The position numbers were made by a program, and so were the translations under genes. A stretch of 23,055 nucleotides of DNA from Fomitopsis serialis (lineage: Eukaryota; Basidiomycota; Agaricomycetes; Polyporales; Fomitopsidaceae), in NCBI RefSeq assembly GCF_022376445.1, contig NW_025955510.1:1-23055 (forward strand), read 5' to 3'. The notes under the pieces are model-generated. The model was not told where the DNA came from, did no database searches, and saw only the letters and a list, made by a program, of their open reading frames with translations. Each line of letters begins with the position of its first letter. Position 1 is the first letter of the stretch. Shown piece by piece: positions 20,430 through 23,055 of the stretch.

Positions 20430-22075
20430 TCTCCAATGACCTGGGCTGACTGAATGACACCGATTGAATGGACATATGTTGGACCCTCACTTCCGCGGAT
20501 ACTTATACATGATGAATAGGGCTCGTATAATGAGCGTTGTCACATGGGTGCTGCGATGTCATGGTGCAGACACCCGTCTTCAGGTTATATCTTATGCAGC
20601 GCTCCAGCCTGCCCTGTATTACTATTAGTACGTACAGGTTTTGATCGACCGTTCCCTGCGTCAGCTGATCATGTCTTGGAATCGGCAGCCCAGATGCGAA
20701 TGCGACTTCAAGTCCATCAGATTTCACAGTTCAACGTCCAAGTGCAAAGCTTAAGATCTCCCCTACGAGCAAAGATCATTGGCACGACAGTCTGCTTTGG
20801 GTCTGCTACTAGCAAAATTTGGATGGCGAGTATTATTTTCCGAAGAGACTTGAGCTCGCCTCGTAGCAGAAGGGGAACCCCTGCAGCCTTACGGACTGGG
20901 CGTCTTCGGCATCTCGATATCAATGATACCTGAGCGCAGTCATGTTGCGACGAGGTGAGCAATATGGTCAGGCACTCCAACTGTCTTTCATGTCATCTAG
21001 TGTCGACTCCATTCATACATTCAAAGCCCTCAAGGCTTTTAAATTTGTCCGCAGAGCTGCGCAACCCCATTCATGCTGCCCTTGGAGCGTACCCTTGGGC
21101 GTTATGAAGGCTCTCACACTGGAGACCCATCTCATTGGGCATACATTCAGTCATTCGCAGAGGCATCACCGCCGCACTCGCGCAGTTTGTTCATTCTGTG
21201 CCTTACGCGTTTCACCTGTCTTCTCATGACACACGACGTTACTGAACGCCCGGCGAAGAGCCGCCGGCCTTGACCAGACTAAGTACAAGTATCCACCATA
21301 CCCGCAGTGCAAGTGGACGGATACTCTCAATTCTCGGTCAAAATGAACTCATACTACAAGCGAAAAATCCCTTGACAAAGGGGGCCTCAGACCTTCCGGT
21401 GGCCACGCAGTCTGATGCTTCTTACGTACGTCTGAGCCCCATCGAACGTATGAACGCTGACAAAGTATGTCATCTTGACTAGTGGGCGTTGTGTTCGCAC
21501 GTTGGTCGGCGACTTCAAAAACGCATCTGTCAAGCCGCATCCTTGTGGTTCTGGCTCGTCAAAGGCATGCACATACGACCTCCGACAACGATCACCGAGT
21601 CCGAATTCGTACGTACTGGCGTTGAAGACAGGCCGTATGTCCGGAGGCCGTGATTACCACAGGCGCAAGTGGACTACCACCATTCAAGCCTGGTCGAATG
21701 TGCATGTTTGCAGCCACAAGCTCGCTGCGTCAGTGTATGTCCTCTATACCTGAAGGGACGATTGAGACCACGGTTGGCTGACTGTCCATAACCTGAAGTC
21801 CCACAGCTGTCCTGAAACCTGTGTCACTCAATGGGGCGGTAAATTTGTCTCGTACCAATTCGAAGACGGATCGCTTGCCTCAACCGCTCGGATGGCTGGC
21901 GGCCCTGCTACCTTGATCTGGCAACGCTTACAGCGCGCTCACACGTCTACCCCTGGCCCTGGAACCCAGGCTGGGCGAACAGGTAGCCCTGAGCGGATGT
22001 ACTTAGTACCAAGGCTGACTCCCAGGCGAGTATTGCGTTGCTGCGTCTTCATTCTCTGGAGGGCGCTATGCAGAG
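20430..22075. other. intergenic, 1.6 kb, no gene recognised
   Basis: Between copies B and C no exon could be supported. The longest open frame (20544-20933, plus, 129 codons) has no recognisable domain. Another at 21475-21753 likewise gives nothing. Composition is mixed, with no visible terminal repeats, target-site duplications or transposase motifs, though old transposon debris cannot be excluded by eye. Confidence 0.5.
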
Positions 22076-22082
22076 TATAAAT
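22076..22082 (+). promoter_or_regulatory. TATA box, secreted copy C
   Basis: TATAAAT lies 84 bases upstream of the copy C ATG at 22166. It remains intact although the gene has a frameshift, which is consistent with recent loss or with a sequence error. Confidence 0.65.
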
Positions 22083-22165
22083 GTCGCTGCGTCTCCTGCT
22101 GTGTCCGACAACGCAGCGTAGCCATTCCTCGACGCCCCGCCTTTCGACTTTCACCCTTCATCGTG

Positions 22166-22900
22166 ATGTTCGCTCTCGGATGGACCGTTCCTTTCTTGGC
22201 TCTCTCTACGCCGATCATGGCCGCACTCCTCGGTCGTCAACCTGAGTCCTGCATCGTGCGCCGGCTTGCCTCAAGGCTCGCTCGGCTCGCTGTCGTACAA
22301 CTTCACGTTGTCTGCGTATAGCTCTAATGCGAACCCCACGGGTTTCCCGCTCGTACTTGCGTTGGGGCCGCCTGGTACGAGCGCTGCGGCGAGCGAATGG
22401 GTCATCGCGGTGAGCAGCACGCAGTACGCATATAACCCAACCTTGACTAACGCGCCCCGGGGATGCAGACCGCTGAAACCGCAGGGTCTGACAACTGGCC
22501 GTACTGGACCATGGTCAACGGCGTGCTGACTCCTCAGCCGGGCCCGAATGAGCAGGGTCTAGGTGCCTACGCTGTTGCAGTCGACCAGGGCGATGAAGTC
22601 ATCTTCACTGTGACCACAGTTGAGTCAAATCCGAACCCAGCTGACATCTACTGTGGTGCGGTACGTACCTGAGATACCCAACTGCGAAGTGAACGTCACT
22701 GATGCTGCTTCGCACAGGATGATTCCGGTGAATACCTGGTGCTTTCTGTCAACAACAACCCCGACGGCTTCTCGCTATGCACGGCAACCGACGACTACAG
22801 CCAGAATTTAGTTGTCTACGAAGCCGAGCCGAGTAATTCCGCGTACACCTACGATACTTGCTACGCAGTTCACATTAGTATCGTCCCTTACACGGCTTAA
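22166..22900 (+). pseudogene. small secreted protein, copy C, frameshifted
   Basis: Three exons: 22166-22409, 22469-22660 and 22718-22900. The ATG opens a hydrophobic leader (MFALGWTVPFLALSTPIMAA) ending in LLGRQPES. The family motif SCAGLPQGSLGSLSYNFTLS then continues in a different frame, so one extra base (or two missing) lies at about 22240-22256. All later exons are in one consistent frame and keep both phase-0 introns, the 192-base middle exon, NWPYWTM, PGPNEQGLGAY, VESNP, IYCGA, LCTATD and DTCYAV. Removing one base would give 206 codons including the stop. This copy is more divergent from A and B than they are from each other. Whether it is a young pseudogene, a sequence error, or uses a different start is open. 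Function unknown. Confidence 0.75.
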
Positions 22901-23055
22901 GACAGATATGGTACTCATCTACCAAGCCTCGCGCTGTGACGGACCCCAGCTGGATCGCTAAGTCGTTGCTATACAATACACCTTGCGTACCCCCTCTTTC
23001 GATAGTAGACTCTTATTGACGATAGCAGTACCGGCAGACTAGTACCTTTCTGTTG
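22901..23055. other. downstream of secreted copy C
   Basis: The short stretch to the window end contains the probable 3' untranslated region of copy C. Nothing else was seen. Confidence 0.5.

Noticed and set aside
20544..20933. 129-codon plus-strand frame between secreted copies B and C
   Set aside because: No domain, no signal peptide and no matched splice sites; possible transposon debris but not supportable.
1..23055. tRNA genes, rRNA, CRISPR arrays, complete transposons
   Set aside because: No box A/B pairs with a cloverleaf, no regular spacer-repeat array, and no transposase or reverse-transcriptase motifs were seen on either strand by eye.

Overview
The window looks like nuclear DNA from a mushroom-forming basidiomycete (Agaricomycetes, possibly Polyporales). 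Genes are split by many short introns of about 47-75 bases with GT(R)NGT donors. The coding DNA is GC-rich, and the proteins match basidiomycete housekeeping families. The exon models below were built by reading frames and splice sites by hand; no database search was run.

Layout. (1) 623-2421 (+): an intact nine-exon FAD-dependent monooxygenase of the salicylate-hydroxylase type, 445 aa, with a probable GC-AG intron. (2) 2482-3830 (-): a tyrosine-kinase-like protein kinase gene, convergent with the monooxygenase. It has lost the part of the N-lobe that carries the ATP-binding lysine, so it is probably a pseudogene or pseudokinase. (3) 4650-6471 (-): the SNF5/SFH1 subunit of a SWI/SNF-RSC chromatin remodeller, six exons, 519 aa. 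(4) 7188-8997 (+): an SPX-RING ubiquitin ligase, six exons, 515 aa, head-to-head with SNF5/SFH1. (5) 10371-13139 (+): a large low-complexity protein with Ser-Asp-Gly-Gly and Lys-rich repeats, function unknown; its frame is broken twice at G/C runs. (6) 13728-14471 (-): small secreted protein, copy A. (7) 15606-16821 (-): the exosome ring subunit RRP42, 349 aa. (8) 17034-18959 (+): a Xaa-Pro dipeptidase (prolidase), head-to-head with RRP42, whose frame is broken at five places, mostly G/C runs. (9) 19684-20429 (+): small secreted protein, copy B. (10) 22166-22900 (+): copy C, broken by one frameshift.

The conserved housekeeping genes (chromatin remodelling, RNA exosome, prolidase, SPX-RING) form a normal fungal background. 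The most distinctive content is the three-member family of small secreted four-cysteine proteins. The copies share an exact exon plan (the middle exon is 192 bases in all three) and lie on both sides of the RRP42/prolidase pair, with A inverted relative to B and C. I do not recognise this family, and it is the best candidate here for something undescribed. The second theme is the uneven distribution of apparent single-base losses in G or C runs: two in gene 5 and five in the prolidase, none in four neighbouring genes. This suggests either local base-calling error or ongoing gene decay.
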